Assembly: GCA_977006965.1 (NCBI GenBank)
Contig: OZ345380.1
Location: forward strand, 1,054,001-1,118,000
Direction: 5' to 3'
Source: Phymatolithon calcareum
Lineage: Eukaryota; Rhodophyta; Florideophyceae; Hapalidiales
DNA length: 64,000 nt
This document shows, one piece after another, positions 11,656-22,365 of the stretch. The translations under genes and the position numbers were made by a program. Within the stretch, counting starts at the first letter, position 1. Each line of letters begins with the position of its first letter. The notes under the pieces were generated by a model, which ran no database searches, was not told the DNA's origin, and saw only the letters and a list, made by a program, of their open reading frames with translations.

Positions 11656-13367
11656 CACTGGGGGAGTAAACACCGGTGCCCCATCATAGATTTCGAATCC
11701 TGCACTCTGGCGGCATTATCATACACCTGTGATGGGAAAGCTAGAAAACAGATGAATTAAGCTGTCTTTTTGCGTGCATTGCGAAATGACAATTGCGCAG
11801 AAATGTCCCACAGAGGATATAACACTGAAATGTTATACAGTTTAGAAAGTGACAGTGCGACTGAGGCAGACTAATCAAACATCATAGCTGCAAGGATTCA
11901 CTCAGGCATCGTCGTCGCGCTGTTTTGCAGAGATGACGTACGCAGATCCGATTTATATAGTGGATATCTCTTCAACTTGATGGAGGATCCGTCATGGTAT
12001 TGTAAGATATCCATCATCGCTTGCATGAATATTCGGTCTGATACTGTAGAACGGACCTCGCTTAGGCCTGAAAGAGTACTGTCTTAAAATCAATAACAGT
12101 CCAGTCCATTCTTTTCTGGGAATGCTGTTCGTGAATGTGAGACGGTACACTGATGCGGTGATGGTTATATCTTTCTCGAGTTTTTTTGATGCACAGGGAC
12201 ATTTTGAATACAGATTTCAACGCTATTGGGCTCAATTTTATAGTAGAGGAGAAGGACTGCATTTCGTGTGCATTGGAAATGGGACTAAACGGATCGGAAC
12301 AAACTCTCGGGCAGATTTCAGGAAATAGCAACCTTCTCTGGACTACGGCACAAAAATAAGCGCTTTAATTTTATGGAAAAGAGGGTTCACAACTATGCCT
12401 TCCGTTCGTTTTACCTGTAATATGCATTGAAAAGAATTATAGTATCGTACGAAAGTGGGATATGTTAGATATTGCATCGGAATTGAAAATTTCAATATGG
12501 CGTTCAAGAGAAAGAGAAAATCCGTCTGCGAACCTACCGCAGGAGCATAGGAAAAGCAGATATGATCGATGTGGAAGTAAGTTCAAAAAGTGCGGGACGA
12601 CTGTGGAGACGGACAAAAACGTTCTTAGAGAAGTTAAGAACGAGTTTTTGGAAATGAAAAAACGTATTATGGCCTGTCCGACGTTTCAATTGAACTGTAT
12701 TGGCGCGCGGACCGAAACGGAGAGTCAATGAAGCACGACTTCTCTACTGTAGTACCTGGAGAAAGATGAAGTTGATAAAGACAGTAAGATCTGGAAGAAG
12801 CCATATATTTCCTTCGATCTATACAGTCATGCAGGAAGGCTTACAAAAACCATTGAGAGCGGTCATGATAATTGCATTCGGTGTCCAGAAGTTGCGGCTT
12901 AGGTGCGACGACGGTGACGACGGCAAAGCAGGGATCGAATTCAAGGGAAAACGTTCAAACAGATAGCGATACAGACAATAATGTATTGGAATGCGTGCGA
13001 TGTCAACCCCATAATGGAAGTTTCATGAAGAACAGATCTCACCTTGGTACATCATGAACATGAAACTGTTTCAGCGCAATGTGGTGGGCTAAATGAAATC
13101 TCCAAAGCTTCGGAGAACGGTGAAGAAAATCCGTAAAGTTAGCATTGCTGCGCTGATGTGTGGTAGCTGCGAGAGTCTGATGAGGGTCAACAGTGGATTG
13201 CCGAAGAAGTTCGCAGCAGAGCTTGCACTTAAATGTCCATTGGCAGTGACTTGTGACGGCTATGATAGCACTCTTAGAGTTGTCAAACTGATTGCCGTAA
13301 AATATTCTGATTTGACATATCATTTGAATACCCCCGAATTGATACCTGAATTTACAGTCGATATTCG
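11656..13367. other. No confident gene; possible transposon end at 11656
   Basis: CACTGGGGGAG at 11656 looks like a CACTG-type terminus but I did not find its partner. The rest holds short ORFs, for example at 12462-12731 (+) and 13039-13392 (-), with no family signature. Confidence 0.4.
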
Positions 13368-13595
13368 GTAACATGTGAACGGTCACATGCACATGTACAT
13401 GTGACTGTTCACATGTTACGCACTCTGTAGTTGATTAATCGTGGAAAAATGATTGTAAATAGTATCAAAAAAGTCACCACGTAGTATGTATACTGAACAT
13501 AAATGTTTTTGATGTATGAATCTGGTATCTCTTCCGCACGTATGAAGCGCAACACATCGAGATGTATTAATATCGATATGTTGCGCTTCATACGT
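13368..13595. repeat. Two palindromes upstream of the L gene
   Basis: The first spans 13368-13422 with arms GTAACATGTGAAC and GTTCACATGTTAC and further pairing of GTCACATG with CATGTGAC. The second has perfect 17-bp arms ACGTATGAAGCGCAACA (13538-13554) and TGTTGCGCTTCATACGT (13579-13595). They have no sequence in common with each other or with the hairpins at 3.2-3.4 kb. Confidence 0.75.
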
Positions 13596-13778
13596 ATACT
13601 GTATACGCCTTTGTCAAGAAAATTCGTCTGTAAATACGGAGAGTGAGGTTGCATACAGTGTCAACTAAACGCACGTACAAAAGACCTTAGGAAACGGACT
13701 TTCACATCGGGCCCGCCTTCACAGGGCGATCTCACACATCCACATGCAAAGGTAGTAGTGCAAGCATAGCTTCAAATA

Positions 13779-15728
13779 ATGAGCATACCGAGAAGAACTC
13801 CTTACCGATTGCAATTCTTGCCCTGCAGGACAAGAACCGATCTAATCCTTGGGCTACGAGAAGACTTTCGATATCCACCACGCGGCACACCTTTTCCGCA
13901 AGGAAAATCGCTATTGCGTGCTGCGGCTGCATTGGAGAGGTCGATATACGAGTTTGCGTGCCTCCCATCGAGGAAGCGCTCATACGCACGTGTCTTTCAA
14001 GACGCCATGTCCGACGACACACATTCTACAGATAGAAGAAACGCGGTCGATGACGCTAGGAATGCATCAATCGCTCGTCTGAGGCGGCCTCCATTGGCCG
14101 GATTTGGTGCAGCAGAAACCGAGTCTGGTAACATGACACAAGTACAATCCGTCCTGAATGCCGTGTTTGGCTACTTGGAGGAAGTTCGCGAAGATATTCT
14201 GAAGCGGAATCAGGAGGCTATAGGGCGGGCGAGTGAAAAGCTTTCTTCGGATCTCAATAATGTCGTCTTCGGTCTCGTTTCTCAGATTGTCGCCGCAGCG
14301 TCTACGAAACAGGGTAGTTCACGCACCCTCAAACGGCCGCCTGTGAAACCTTCTGTCCACATTCCGGACATCGACAATCTGGTAGATGATAAGAACAGGT
14401 TTATCGCTCCGCTATTGCGAAATTTTATTCTGATTACTGTTGTATGCTTCACATCAAAGCACGATGAGCTTCGATTTGGGCTACCGGAAAAAGCATATCG
14501 AAGTTTGAGCGCCTACGAAGACGTGCTGCCCTTCGTATCTGGCTTTTATACAATTTGGTTCTCCAAGTTGAATTGTGACTCGGCGGAGCGCTTTCGGGTC
14601 GACGTCGGGAAAGTGTGGACATTTATTCTGCGGTCCACGATGATTAGCACGATAATGCTCATGCGAAAAGAATACCGGACAAAGCCTAACGTAGCGAATC
14701 CGGAAGTGACAACTGATGTTGAGCACGGTACGAGCACTATCTTATTGCCACCCTCTTGGCTGTCCGAGCTAACAGATGGGACCGCGACCGGAGATGCAGT
14801 GACACAAATGGTGCATAAAGTCGCGAACGAAGAAGAAGCCGTCCGCAGTTTACCATTGGTTTGGACTGGTGATGGTGATTCTGAAGCATCCGGAAGTGCG
14901 TCTAGAACGCGATACAAACGTCGAAGGACTTGTAGAGATGCGAATGATAAGAACGATTTGCGTGACGCAGTGCTAAAGTATTCTACCGTCCGAAACTACC
15001 TCGGCAGCACGCGAACGCCGTGCCGAATGCTTCTGTATACCGAGGTTTTATTCCTTACTGAAAAGATAACGTCCTGTTTCCAATCAGAGCTGGATGCAGC
15101 AGAGGCGGGCTATCGCATTTCGTTCGGCAGAGAATCATCTGGAGAGGATCACAACTTTATTGGCGGTACAGTTGGGGATGGTTCAATCTGGAAAATCGGC
15201 AATGCGAACGTTTTCTCGGGTATCCACGAGTCGAAAATGGAGGCGAACGAATCGAAGTACCAAAGTCTGCGAGCGCGGTTTACATCATTCCATGTCATGC
15301 TCGAGTACAGGAGGAAAGTTGTGTACTCTCCACGTGATAAGTCTGATGAGTTCCCGGAGCATAACACTGTAGGTCTGGAATGGGACCACAAGGAAGGTAT
15401 CAGTCTACACGATGTTGCGAAAAAACTGCTTATGGAAGCTGTCCGGATGAAGGAATCCGACGAACTACTCCAATCATCCAGCTACTCGTTGAAGGCAGTA
15501 CATATCATTGCCCTCGCTATTCGTGCTCTGATTAAGCAGCACCTCAAACGCTCTTTGCGTGACATAGAGAAGAGCGCTCTCGGCGCCTGTGTTTGCGAAA
15601 AGCTCGAACGAGATTCCAAATTTGTGTGTCCTCTTCTGGGAGTCACTGGGGCCGACAAGGAGAGGGAGAGCAATACGAAACAGGACTTGGCGCGTGAAAA
15701 GAAGTTTACCATATCCTGGACTGCTTAG
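13779..15728 (+). CDS. Transposon accessory family 'L', intact copy (649 aa)
   Basis: This is a single uninterrupted frame of 649 codons. Residues 1-80 are basic and could be dispensable: a second Met begins MSDDTHSTDRRN and fits the degenerate copy better. The middle (about 180-330) contains the block shared with 2361-2630. The C-terminal third carries SYSLKAVHIIALAIRALI and the D-x-E-x-x-ALG element. No catalytic motif, zinc cluster or membrane helix is evident. It is followed by the oppositely oriented transposase pieces at 16-20 kb and then by family R in the same orientation as L. I infer that L, tnp2 and R belong to one multi-gene DNA transposon. Alternatively they are separate elements that happen to lie together. 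Confidence 0.6.
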   Translation: MSIPRRTPYRLQFLPCRTRTDLILGLREDFRYPPRGTPFPQGKSLLRAAAALERSIYEFACLPSRKRSYARVFQDAMSDDTHSTDRRNAVDDARNASIARLRRPPLAGFGAAETESGNMTQVQSVLNAVFGYLEEVREDILKRNQEAIGRASEKLSSDLNNVVFGLVSQIVAAASTKQGSSRTLKRPPVKPSVHIPDIDNLVDDKNRFIAPLLRNFILITVVCFTSKHDELRFGLPEKAYRSLSAYEDVLPFVSGFYTIWFSKLNCDSAERFRVDVGKVWTFILRSTMISTIMLMRKEYRTKPNVANPEVTTDVEHGTSTILLPPSWLSELTDGTATGDAVTQMVHKVANEEEAVRSLPLVWTGDGDSEASGSASRTRYKRRRTCRDANDKNDLRDAVLKYSTVRNYLGSTRTPCRMLLYTEVLFLTEKITSCFQSELDAAEAGYRISFGRESSGEDHNFIGGTVGDGSIWKIGNANVFSGIHESKMEANESKYQSLRARFTSFHVMLEYRRKVVYSPRDKSDEFPEHNTVGLEWDHKEGISLHDVAKKLLMEAVRMKESDELLQSSSYSLKAVHIIALAIRALIKQHLKRSLRDIEKSALGACVCEKLERDSKFVCPLLGVTGADKERESNTKQDLAREKKFTISWTA

Positions 15729-16167
15729 AAAGCTGCTAAAAGGAAGCAGATTAATGACAAAGTACAGAGAGAGCGAGAGGAAGCTGCCGATTTTCGGTCA
15801 AGGTCATCTCAATCTCCTGCGTCCATGCCTTCAGTAAGTGCAACTTTTGCTCCTTTTGATGATAGCTGGATGTATTGTGCAGATCCTTCTTAACGAGAAT
15901 AACGTGAAATTTTGCGGACTTATCGTGTCTCACCCTTTGTATTCATTTCAATAAATTTGAAACAATTGCATTAAGCATACCTCGCGTTTCGGAAGACCTC
16001 TAGTGATCTCCCTTGAAATGCTCTTGCTGTACTGCTGCCGAGCTCTTATGAAATGAAGATTTTCGCCTGATATGACCAGAGAAAATTGTGGAGAACAGGC
16101 TTTCGGCATCGTGAGAGCATGGTGGATTTGACAGCAAGAGAAACACAGATTTTATTATTTCGAAGTT
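15729..16167. other. Spacer between convergent transposon genes
   Basis: This is the convergent region between L (+) and the transposase C-terminal ORF (-). An AATAAA-like stretch occurs near 15950. No ORF or repeat is worth naming. Confidence 0.4.
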
Positions 16168-17178
16168 CTATCCGTTCCGTGGGGGGTATCCATCCTTAGC
16201 AGTAAGGACATAGAAATTCTCGACGTTAATTAGGTTTTCGGATATCGTAGAAGTCCCAGCACAAGCTATTGAGTTAATTACTGCAGCTTTTCTCACATGC
16301 GAAGTCATCTTGATGAATCGAAATACACTCGAGGTTTGAACCGCGTACTTCCTTGGACTCATGTACGACCCATTAATTGTACTGTCAGAAGGGGAAGCTT
16401 GTGATTCAGAAACAAGAAGAACAACTGCGTACGTGATCACGTCCTCTTCCGTGTTCGCGGACCTGTTGAAGCTTAAAAACCTGGACACGTACCAGTGTAG
16501 TGGGCCTGTAGAAAATGATAGTCGACTGATTGCCGCAAATTTGTAAGGTTGCATAACCAAAGGTGTGTGAAACGTCAGATCCGTCGGATTAGTGCAGAGA
16601 ACAGTTACTACATCACCCGCAACTATATTTGTAGTACTTCCCATACTACCAAACGCACCGGAAACTCCAGACGAGACAGTTAGGAAATCTCCATGCATTC
16701 GTCTTCGCATGAAAGTGAAGAACTGGGCAATATCTGGCAGTGATCTCAAAGTCTCACTATTAGAGTCCCCAAATGCGATGTTTCGGGTGGGGTTGATCAT
16801 CTTGATGGCTGGATCGCTGACAGACCTTTTTTGAGCGAGAACTGACACGTTCTGGGTTGTTAACTCCTTTCCAATAATATTGGCAGGTCCCATAACAGCG
16901 CGGACGTTTTCTCTTATAGCGTTGTCAACACGGCCCGAAACGGAATAGACCGCTTCTCGACCGGCGAGAAGCCGGTAGCATGCCAGCACTGATTTCTCGT
17001 CCTTATCGTAGAGCCGTTTCACAGCAAGTGTTAAGCGACCTTGCCATGCACTAAATATAGAGGATTGCATGGCGTGAATGTGTATATCTCGATTGTTAGA
17101 CTTCTGGATGGCTCTTTTCAACGGCTGGTGGGCCTTCTCCAATACAAGCTCTCCGCAGCGCGCCACATGGCCTACCAT
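16168..17178 (-). CDS. tnp2-type transposase, C-terminal part (336 aa)
   Basis: The ORF starts MVGHVARCGELVLEKAHQ and continues LKRAIQKSNNRD, a block like the one that follows the catalytic core in tnp2/KDZ-like transposases, where an E/H-rich helix precedes a conserved K-x-x-x-x-S/N-N stretch. The upstream ORF at 17309-19429 ends 131 bp before it on the same strand. The gap contains a T7 run where a one-base shift extends the upstream frame, and an acceptor-like ACTCACAG just before this frame. So it is either a separate exon of one transposase gene or a frameshifted continuation. I cannot decide which. Confidence 0.55.
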   Translation of the reverse strand: MVGHVARCGELVLEKAHQPLKRAIQKSNNRDIHIHAMQSSIFSAWQGRLTLAVKRLYDKDEKSVLACYRLLAGREAVYSVSGRVDNAIRENVRAVMGPANIIGKELTTQNVSVLAQKRSVSDPAIKMINPTRNIAFGDSNSETLRSLPDIAQFFTFMRRRMHGDFLTVSSGVSGAFGSMGSTTNIVAGDVVTVLCTNPTDLTFHTPLVMQPYKFAAISRLSFSTGPLHWYVSRFLSFNRSANTEEDVITYAVVLLVSESQASPSDSTINGSYMSPRKYAVQTSSVFRFIKMTSHVRKAAVINSIACAGTSTISENLINVENFYVLTAKDGYPPRNG

Positions 17179-17308
17179 TGGGAGGGTGCATTGAAAGAGC
17201 TCAAGAAGCCTGTGAGTGCTTGGCTTGTCAACCCTTCTTATCGCCTATTTTGCCCATTTGTGCCTTCTCTGGGCAGCAGAGACATCGTTTTGGCTTCCCG
17301 AACCCGAA

Positions 17309-19429
17309 TCAATTAAAAAAAGTCGTCGTACTCCAGTCTGCAAATTTGTTGAACTCTAGAAATATGTGCCAACGCTTCGTTTTGCAGACGAAGTATGCGC
17401 GCCCAGCCCCCGCTGTCTCGAACGACGCAACTGCTTCCATGCCGTCGACATTGGAATCCGGATAGAACATCAGGCTAGAGATTAGTTTAGTACAAGACCC
17501 CACCAGATCAACAGCTTGCCAATAAACTGCCCTTACATCTGCGGGTATTGAAACCTTTCTCTCCTCCGCTAAACACGCCTGCTGTAAGGCAGTGTGAGAA
17601 ACGTCGCCTAGAGAGTACAGCTCAGACATAGAAATGGAATAAAACGACTTTTTTTCCATGTCAATCAATCTGTTTTGCTCTCTCAGGCGACAATCTCGAA
17701 TAAAGCCAAGAAGAAGCGCCTCGCACGAAATTCTGTAGTCGGAAGTAGGCATAAGTTGGATTGCAAGGTTTAAGCAATCTCGCAAATGCCCCGTTAATAA
17801 ATGATCGGGAGCTATTAGGCAAGCTCTGTACGGGTCGAATATAGACGGTATCACAGGAAATCCATGGCTTGGTAGCGGAAATTTCCCTTTCGTTAGAGCT
17901 ACCACACTGCAGAGCTCATGTAAAACGAGATGAACTCGTCGAGCTCGAGAAGGGTTTGCTTTCATGCCAAGTAATACGCAAGTATCTCCCCCTGCTCCTG
18001 AGTCTCTGACAGCCTGTTGTTGGTAAAAGCGCCGAGCATGACCAGTTAACATGCCATGGCCGTTTAAAGTGGTATAGCGGCTTCCCACAGTTGTCGCAGA
18101 ATGTCGAACGCTACGACATAAATGGCAAAACGACGAACCTGTGTGCCCAACAACGTCAAGCGCAGCATTTATCGCGGGAGTGTCCCCAATAATGCCAACT
18201 AGATCCAAAAATATGCGACGCCGCGTTCCGGAAGCGTCAATATCAGAGAATCCTTCAGTCATGCCAGTCCTTATATCTGCCAGAATAGAATCAAAAACGG
18301 CATCCGCTTTAACACCAGGAGGTGTTAAGGACACCACACGGACCGCATTAGGAGAGGCGCGAGCTTCCAGAGGGGAATTTAGACACATCAAGTATATACC
18401 TTCCCCCGATGCGGACTTCCCGGTTTGTACCTCGAAGCCGTCCCAAAATAATAGGAAGCGGTAGACGCAGTAAGGTTCTCCATTTTCCAGAACCCCTACA
18501 CTACTGGCAGGTGAAAAACGGTCCGGTCCGCGCACACCGGGGTGTATTGCAGTCAGTGTCACGGTTGATATTAGCAGGAGTCGAAGATTGCTGTACTCAT
18601 CGAACGATTGGCAGATAGTTTCGACTGCATGGACTCCTTCGCAGCACAGGGTAAGGTCCATTCCTCCCGGAATCCAGATAGCGTGCCGCGTTCTTTCCTC
18701 CAGCTCAACCCAGAACCTGTACACGATGAGAAGACGGCTTTCAAGATCAGTGCTTGTCAGCAAAGCACTACCTGAGAAGTTCGAATCATCTCTGATACGA
18801 GATGGGCGCAATAAAGCTACAGTGTCGCCCGGCTTGAGCAAAGGCTTCCTCCAGCTCGCCCATGCAGCTTCAAGTAGACGCTTCCTCTCTCGCAAGGCAT
18901 TTTGACGTCGTTTGCGGGCTTCTCTGCTCTCCTGTGTTGTTCGTCGCTGCTTGCTACGCACTGGAACCTCCGCATCTTCATGTTCACTTTCCGTGTCGCT
19001 TACTGGTATTTCTGGCACTTCATAGATCACACTGTCGCCTGGAGATGTGTATGGGACCCAATTAAGCGCTTCAGCGATATTCCTGTCACGGGGTGAAAGA
19101 CGTGAAATCCCAGAGTCCTGGTACTGCGTGTCCATCCTTCTCTTCTCGTGGTGGATCGCCCAGATGTGCACCACAGTTCCCTCGAGGGAGATAGGAGCTT
19201 CAGAACATGTCACGAGCGAATGTACGAGATACCGATTCCTCCAGATGTATGGTGTCTGGGTGCAGAATCTGGCATTGAATTGAATCCCCTGCCTCCGCGA
19301 AGTGCTGTAGGCATGCTTCACGGACTCCCGCAATTGATTTCTATTCGTCAACAGAAATGGATGATGGTGGACCATAGAACCATTCCCTCGACGCCACGAT
19401 AGGCCACAAATCCACGCAATCATCGACAA
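17309..19429 (-). CDS. tnp2-like (CACTA/KDZ-related) transposase, catalytic part (706 aa)
   Basis: The core reads FWDGFEVQTGKSASGEGIYL, then LVGIIGDTPAINAAL, then CHLCRSVRH, and later PDHLLTGHLRDCLNLA. This is the order seen in tnp2-type transposases: an Asp in a WDGF block, a second Asp in GDTPA just before a Cys-x-x-Cys zinc knuckle, and a DH/GH element after it. A basic linker (about residues 155-195) precedes the core. The first about 30 codons overlap the end of the next ORF upstream in another frame, which suggests a short intron or a frameshift between N-terminal and catalytic parts. No CACTA-like terminal repeats could be located around 13.4-22.3 kb. Confidence 0.65.
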   Translation of the reverse strand: MSMIAWICGLSWRRGNGSMVHHHPFLLTNRNQLRESVKHAYSTSRRQGIQFNARFCTQTPYIWRNRYLVHSLVTCSEAPISLEGTVVHIWAIHHEKRRMDTQYQDSGISRLSPRDRNIAEALNWVPYTSPGDSVIYEVPEIPVSDTESEHEDAEVPVRSKQRRTTQESREARKRRQNALRERKRLLEAAWASWRKPLLKPGDTVALLRPSRIRDDSNFSGSALLTSTDLESRLLIVYRFWVELEERTRHAIWIPGGMDLTLCCEGVHAVETICQSFDEYSNLRLLLISTVTLTAIHPGVRGPDRFSPASSVGVLENGEPYCVYRFLLFWDGFEVQTGKSASGEGIYLMCLNSPLEARASPNAVRVVSLTPPGVKADAVFDSILADIRTGMTEGFSDIDASGTRRRIFLDLVGIIGDTPAINAALDVVGHTGSSFCHLCRSVRHSATTVGSRYTTLNGHGMLTGHARRFYQQQAVRDSGAGGDTCVLLGMKANPSRARRVHLVLHELCSVVALTKGKFPLPSHGFPVIPSIFDPYRACLIAPDHLLTGHLRDCLNLAIQLMPTSDYRISCEALLLGFIRDCRLREQNRLIDMEKKSFYSISMSELYSLGDVSHTALQQACLAEERKVSIPADVRAVYWQAVDLVGSCTKLISSLMFYPDSNVDGMEAVASFETAGAGRAYFVCKTKRWHIFLEFNKFADWSTTTFFN

Positions 19430-20408
19430 CGACAGCTGGTGATTGGAAATCTTGCCTCCTGATTCTAGGTGCGCTTAAACAAGATTTCATTAGATTTTCG
19501 AAGATTTCCGGTGTCGAGATATCCGCGCGTGCATGCTCGCTTGGAAGAACGACCCGAATTTTCTCCTGAGGGAAACCGTCCGATGAGAGCGACTTGTACC
19601 GCGCGCTGGCCTTCTTGGCATTGACTCGCACAACTATGTTTGTGCTGCGGCATGTTAGGGAGTCAAACACAACCGGTGTGATTGTTTTGTACAGAGAGGA
19701 GAAATGGGGCAACGACCCTGTTAGGTTACCGGTAGATTTTTGTAAATCGACTACTTTGGACTCAATGTTCTTCCATGTCGTCTTGCATACTTGTGAAATG
19801 GATTCCACAAGGACTCGCACTGACTGATATTGTGCTTTTGTCAGTTTTCTGGTTCCGTTAGTCATAATTAAAGCCCATAGTGCTCTCCAGTTGCGAATGG
19901 CGAATGATCGCTGGGAATTAGCAACATGGGCATCATTCTCTACCCTTCGCGCTACTCCGCGCTCTTCTACAGCTTCAGCGTCATTGATGACGCTTCGATC
20001 AACTCCGTTTTCTGCAACATGGTATTCTCTGAGGACAAACGCGCCTCCGCTTTGGTGACTAACACCATTTTGTCCCGGTTCGTCCGCATAATATTCACTG
20101 TTGCTGTTTTCGTCATAAAGATAGGGCACATCACAGTCTTGCACAACAGAAGATTGACCAATTTCATTATTTTCGACAGGACATATTTCAGAAGTGCCCG
20201 GAACAAGAAGACGTTGAGAAGAGCCGCGGAAGCGTGAAGTGTCACTTGACTGATTCCCATGACGGACTTGTAGCGTTCCGGATTCTAGTGCTCCGGTTTC
20301 GAATTGAATGCTTAGCATGGCTTGATTATCTTGCCTTGCCACCTTGCTTTGGAAGCGATTTCGGCTCCTTCGCTTGCGCTTGACCATATTGTCTTCCCGG
20401 CAGTACAT
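19341..20408 (-). CDS. tnp2-like transposase, N-terminal part (355 aa)
   Basis: The ORF has a basic start (KRKRRSRNR), an acidic middle, and then NWRALWALIMTNGTRKLT and KAQYQSVRVLVESI, a helical block resembling the region that precedes the catalytic core in tnp2 families. It ends EWFYGPPSS while the catalytic ORF has already begun in another frame. A GT...AG stretch in the overlap could be a very short intron. It is divergent from family R across a 600-bp spacer that contains a hairpin. Confidence 0.5.
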   Translation of the reverse strand: MYCREDNMVKRKRRSRNRFQSKVARQDNQAMLSIQFETGALESGTLQVRHGNQSSDTSRFRGSSQRLLVPGTSEICPVENNEIGQSSVVQDCDVPYLYDENSNSEYYADEPGQNGVSHQSGGAFVLREYHVAENGVDRSVINDAEAVEERGVARRVENDAHVANSQRSFAIRNWRALWALIMTNGTRKLTKAQYQSVRVLVESISQVCKTTWKNIESKVVDLQKSTGNLTGSLPHFSSLYKTITPVVFDSLTCRSTNIVVRVNAKKASARYKSLSSDGFPQEKIRVVLPSEHARADISTPEIFENLMKSCLSAPRIRRQDFQSPAVVVDDCVDLWPIVASREWFYGPPSSISVDE

Positions 20409-20530
20409 CTTTGACTCGCACCATTGTCGATTGTAGGATCAACACATAAATGTTTATTGATCCAGAGGGTCATACCAGGATACGCGCGCATTTATTGCCT
20501 CGAAGAGACAGTGTGTATGGTCATGACTTG

Positions 20531-20577
20531 AAAAATACAGGCTGCACACTGATGTTATCAGTGTGCAGTCAGTATTT
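20531..20577. repeat. Hairpin between the divergent transposase and R genes
   Basis: Arms are AAATAC..GCTGCACACTGAT and ATCAGTGTGCAGTC..GTATTT with a 3-base loop. It lies in the shared upstream region of the two transposon genes (20409-21010), which otherwise holds no ORF of note. Confidence 0.7.
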
Positions 20578-21010
20578 CTAGCTACTGCACAAATTATGTT
20601 TCCATGACTGCACAGTCATAGAAATGTGACTGCTACCTTCCGTAAAAGTGCGTTCGACGGTCAAATCCATAGCATTGCTGCAGTGGTATGCAACATGTAC
20701 ATGTTGCACAATGTATCTTTTCCGTATCATAGCAGAGCCACACCCGGTCCCAGTCGGTCGTTCCCTGGATTGCTCCTTTCGAAACTCCTATCTTGACCGC
20801 GAAATGCAAGAGCAGCGCTAGATTCGACGCAATGCAGCGCCCATTGCAGCGCATCAAGGCCTACACCAACGAACGTTGAGTTCGCTTCATGATTCGCAAT
20901 CTGAGCATTATCTACTTCCACCCCATACACCAGCCAGCTCGAATCGTGCACGAGATCAAACATTGTCTGTTGCTTGTTCGGGAGCGCAATGTCCTGCATC
21001 GAGCATCAAC

Positions 21011-22108
21011 ATGCATACTTCGGTATATACATCGTCATGTCATGAGTTGGCGTTAAGTGTTTCAGCGCTTCAGGCCGCTCATCTTCAAACTGCAAGGAGA
21101 CTAGACGAAGTAACTCGAGCGTTGAAGTCCACTCAAGCCGACATGAGTACAGTGCAATTGAGACATAGTCTCGATGTAGAGACAAAATCATTCGAAAGGA
21201 CAATTATGTTCGCTAGAATGAACGCTACGGCCCTCCTCGTATCAAACAGCACTGAGATGAACCGCCGCTACTCAAGTATATGCGCATCAAATGTAGTACG
21301 CCAAATTCTACTCAAATCCAAGTCATCAGACTGTACTTTGCAAGAATTTCAGCTCGTCGCGTCTAAACTTCATGCAAACCCGGCCATCTCTTGTTCTATT
21401 CATCCTTGTGAGTTTTACGTTCGGTTTCCATCAAGCGCGCGAGCTTCAAGATTTGAAATTTTTTTCGAATCTTTCGCCGATTTCTGTACTGCCCTCCGCA
21501 TTTGCGTACACGATCGCGAAGCGGGCGTTCTACGGACGAAGAAAACTCAAGGAACAAGGGCGAAGACGGTTCAAGTGTTAGGCGTTGAGGTTTTAAACAA
21601 ACACGAAACAGGGACTAAGACGCGCCGGGTTGTTTTAGCGCAGAGCTACAGAAGCTTTGCGAATCGGGCGAGAATACCGGTTTTGTTACAACGCAGCACA
21701 GCATGGAGCGAGGGTTCATGCGAAGTCGGATTTTCACTAAGCCCAGAGACATCATCCGAGTTGAATGAACACTTGCAAACGGCAGTGCACTCAAACGAAT
21801 CCACTGATGCGCGATCCACTGATTTAGACAAAATTCCTGTGGAAAGGCGAAATTTTTCTCTTACTTGGGAGCTCTCTCCCGGCACTATTTCGAAAAGTGT
21901 TACTATATATCCTGAGCATGTCCCTGGAATCCTCAGATCCTTTCTGCCGGCTGTAGTTCTGCGCGGTAATGTCCTCACAAGAAGTGCAGAAGATATTTTT
22001 CGAATGCAACTGAATGGAGTGCTCTTAAAGCAAGTACTCGTTTCGCCACCTTGTACAATAGCGCACGAGAACAGCACTATACAACCTACAACTCAGCCTA
22101 TGATTTAG
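21011..22108 (+). CDS. Transposon accessory family 'R', intact copy (365 aa)
   Basis: The open frame begins at 20876, but the first ATG is at 21011 (MHTSVYTSS), giving 365 aa. The N-terminal about 90 residues look coiled-coil-prone (LQTARRLDEVTRALKSTQAD). The remaining part is homologous to the broken copy at 126-1004 over its whole length. No enzyme motif is visible. It is divergent from the transposase. With L it forms a conserved pair of unknown function that recurs in two arrangements in the window. Confidence 0.6.
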   Translation: MHTSVYTSSCHELALSVSALQAAHLQTARRLDEVTRALKSTQADMSTVQLRHSLDVETKSFERTIMFARMNATALLVSNSTEMNRRYSSICASNVVRQILLKSKSSDCTLQEFQLVASKLHANPAISCSIHPCEFYVRFPSSARASRFEIFFESFADFCTALRICVHDREAGVLRTKKTQGTRAKTVQVLGVEVLNKHETGTKTRRVVLAQSYRSFANRARIPVLLQRSTAWSEGSCEVGFSLSPETSSELNEHLQTAVHSNESTDARSTDLDKIPVERRNFSLTWELSPGTISKSVTIYPEHVPGILRSFLPAVVLRGNVLTRSAEDIFRMQLNGVLLKQVLVSPPCTIAHENSTIQPTTQPMI

Positions 22109-22365
22109 TACAAGATCTAAATACTTTGCGACATAGATTCTTACGGTTATCGCTACCGTACATAAACCCAATGGTAAAGAAGCACAATCAGACTCTCCAA
22201 TATTGATTCTCTACTAATCGCTATCGTCTGTGCTTCTCTTCCTCAATTACTATATGTCATGTTTGGCAACCAGCTAGTAAAGCTTCTTGTCTGCGTTGCA
22301 GCAAGGCGCTAAATAACGTCGAACAATGCTCCAAAATATATAGAGACGTGTATAATCTATGCGCC

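Noticed and set aside
11684-11705. TTTCGAATCC sequence as the T-arm of a tRNA gene
   Set aside because: No D-arm, anticodon stem or acceptor stem can be paired at the right distance.
13368-22360. CACTA-type terminal repeats for the tnp2 element
   Set aside because: I looked for paired CACTA/CACTG ends near both outer edges and found none, so element borders are left open.
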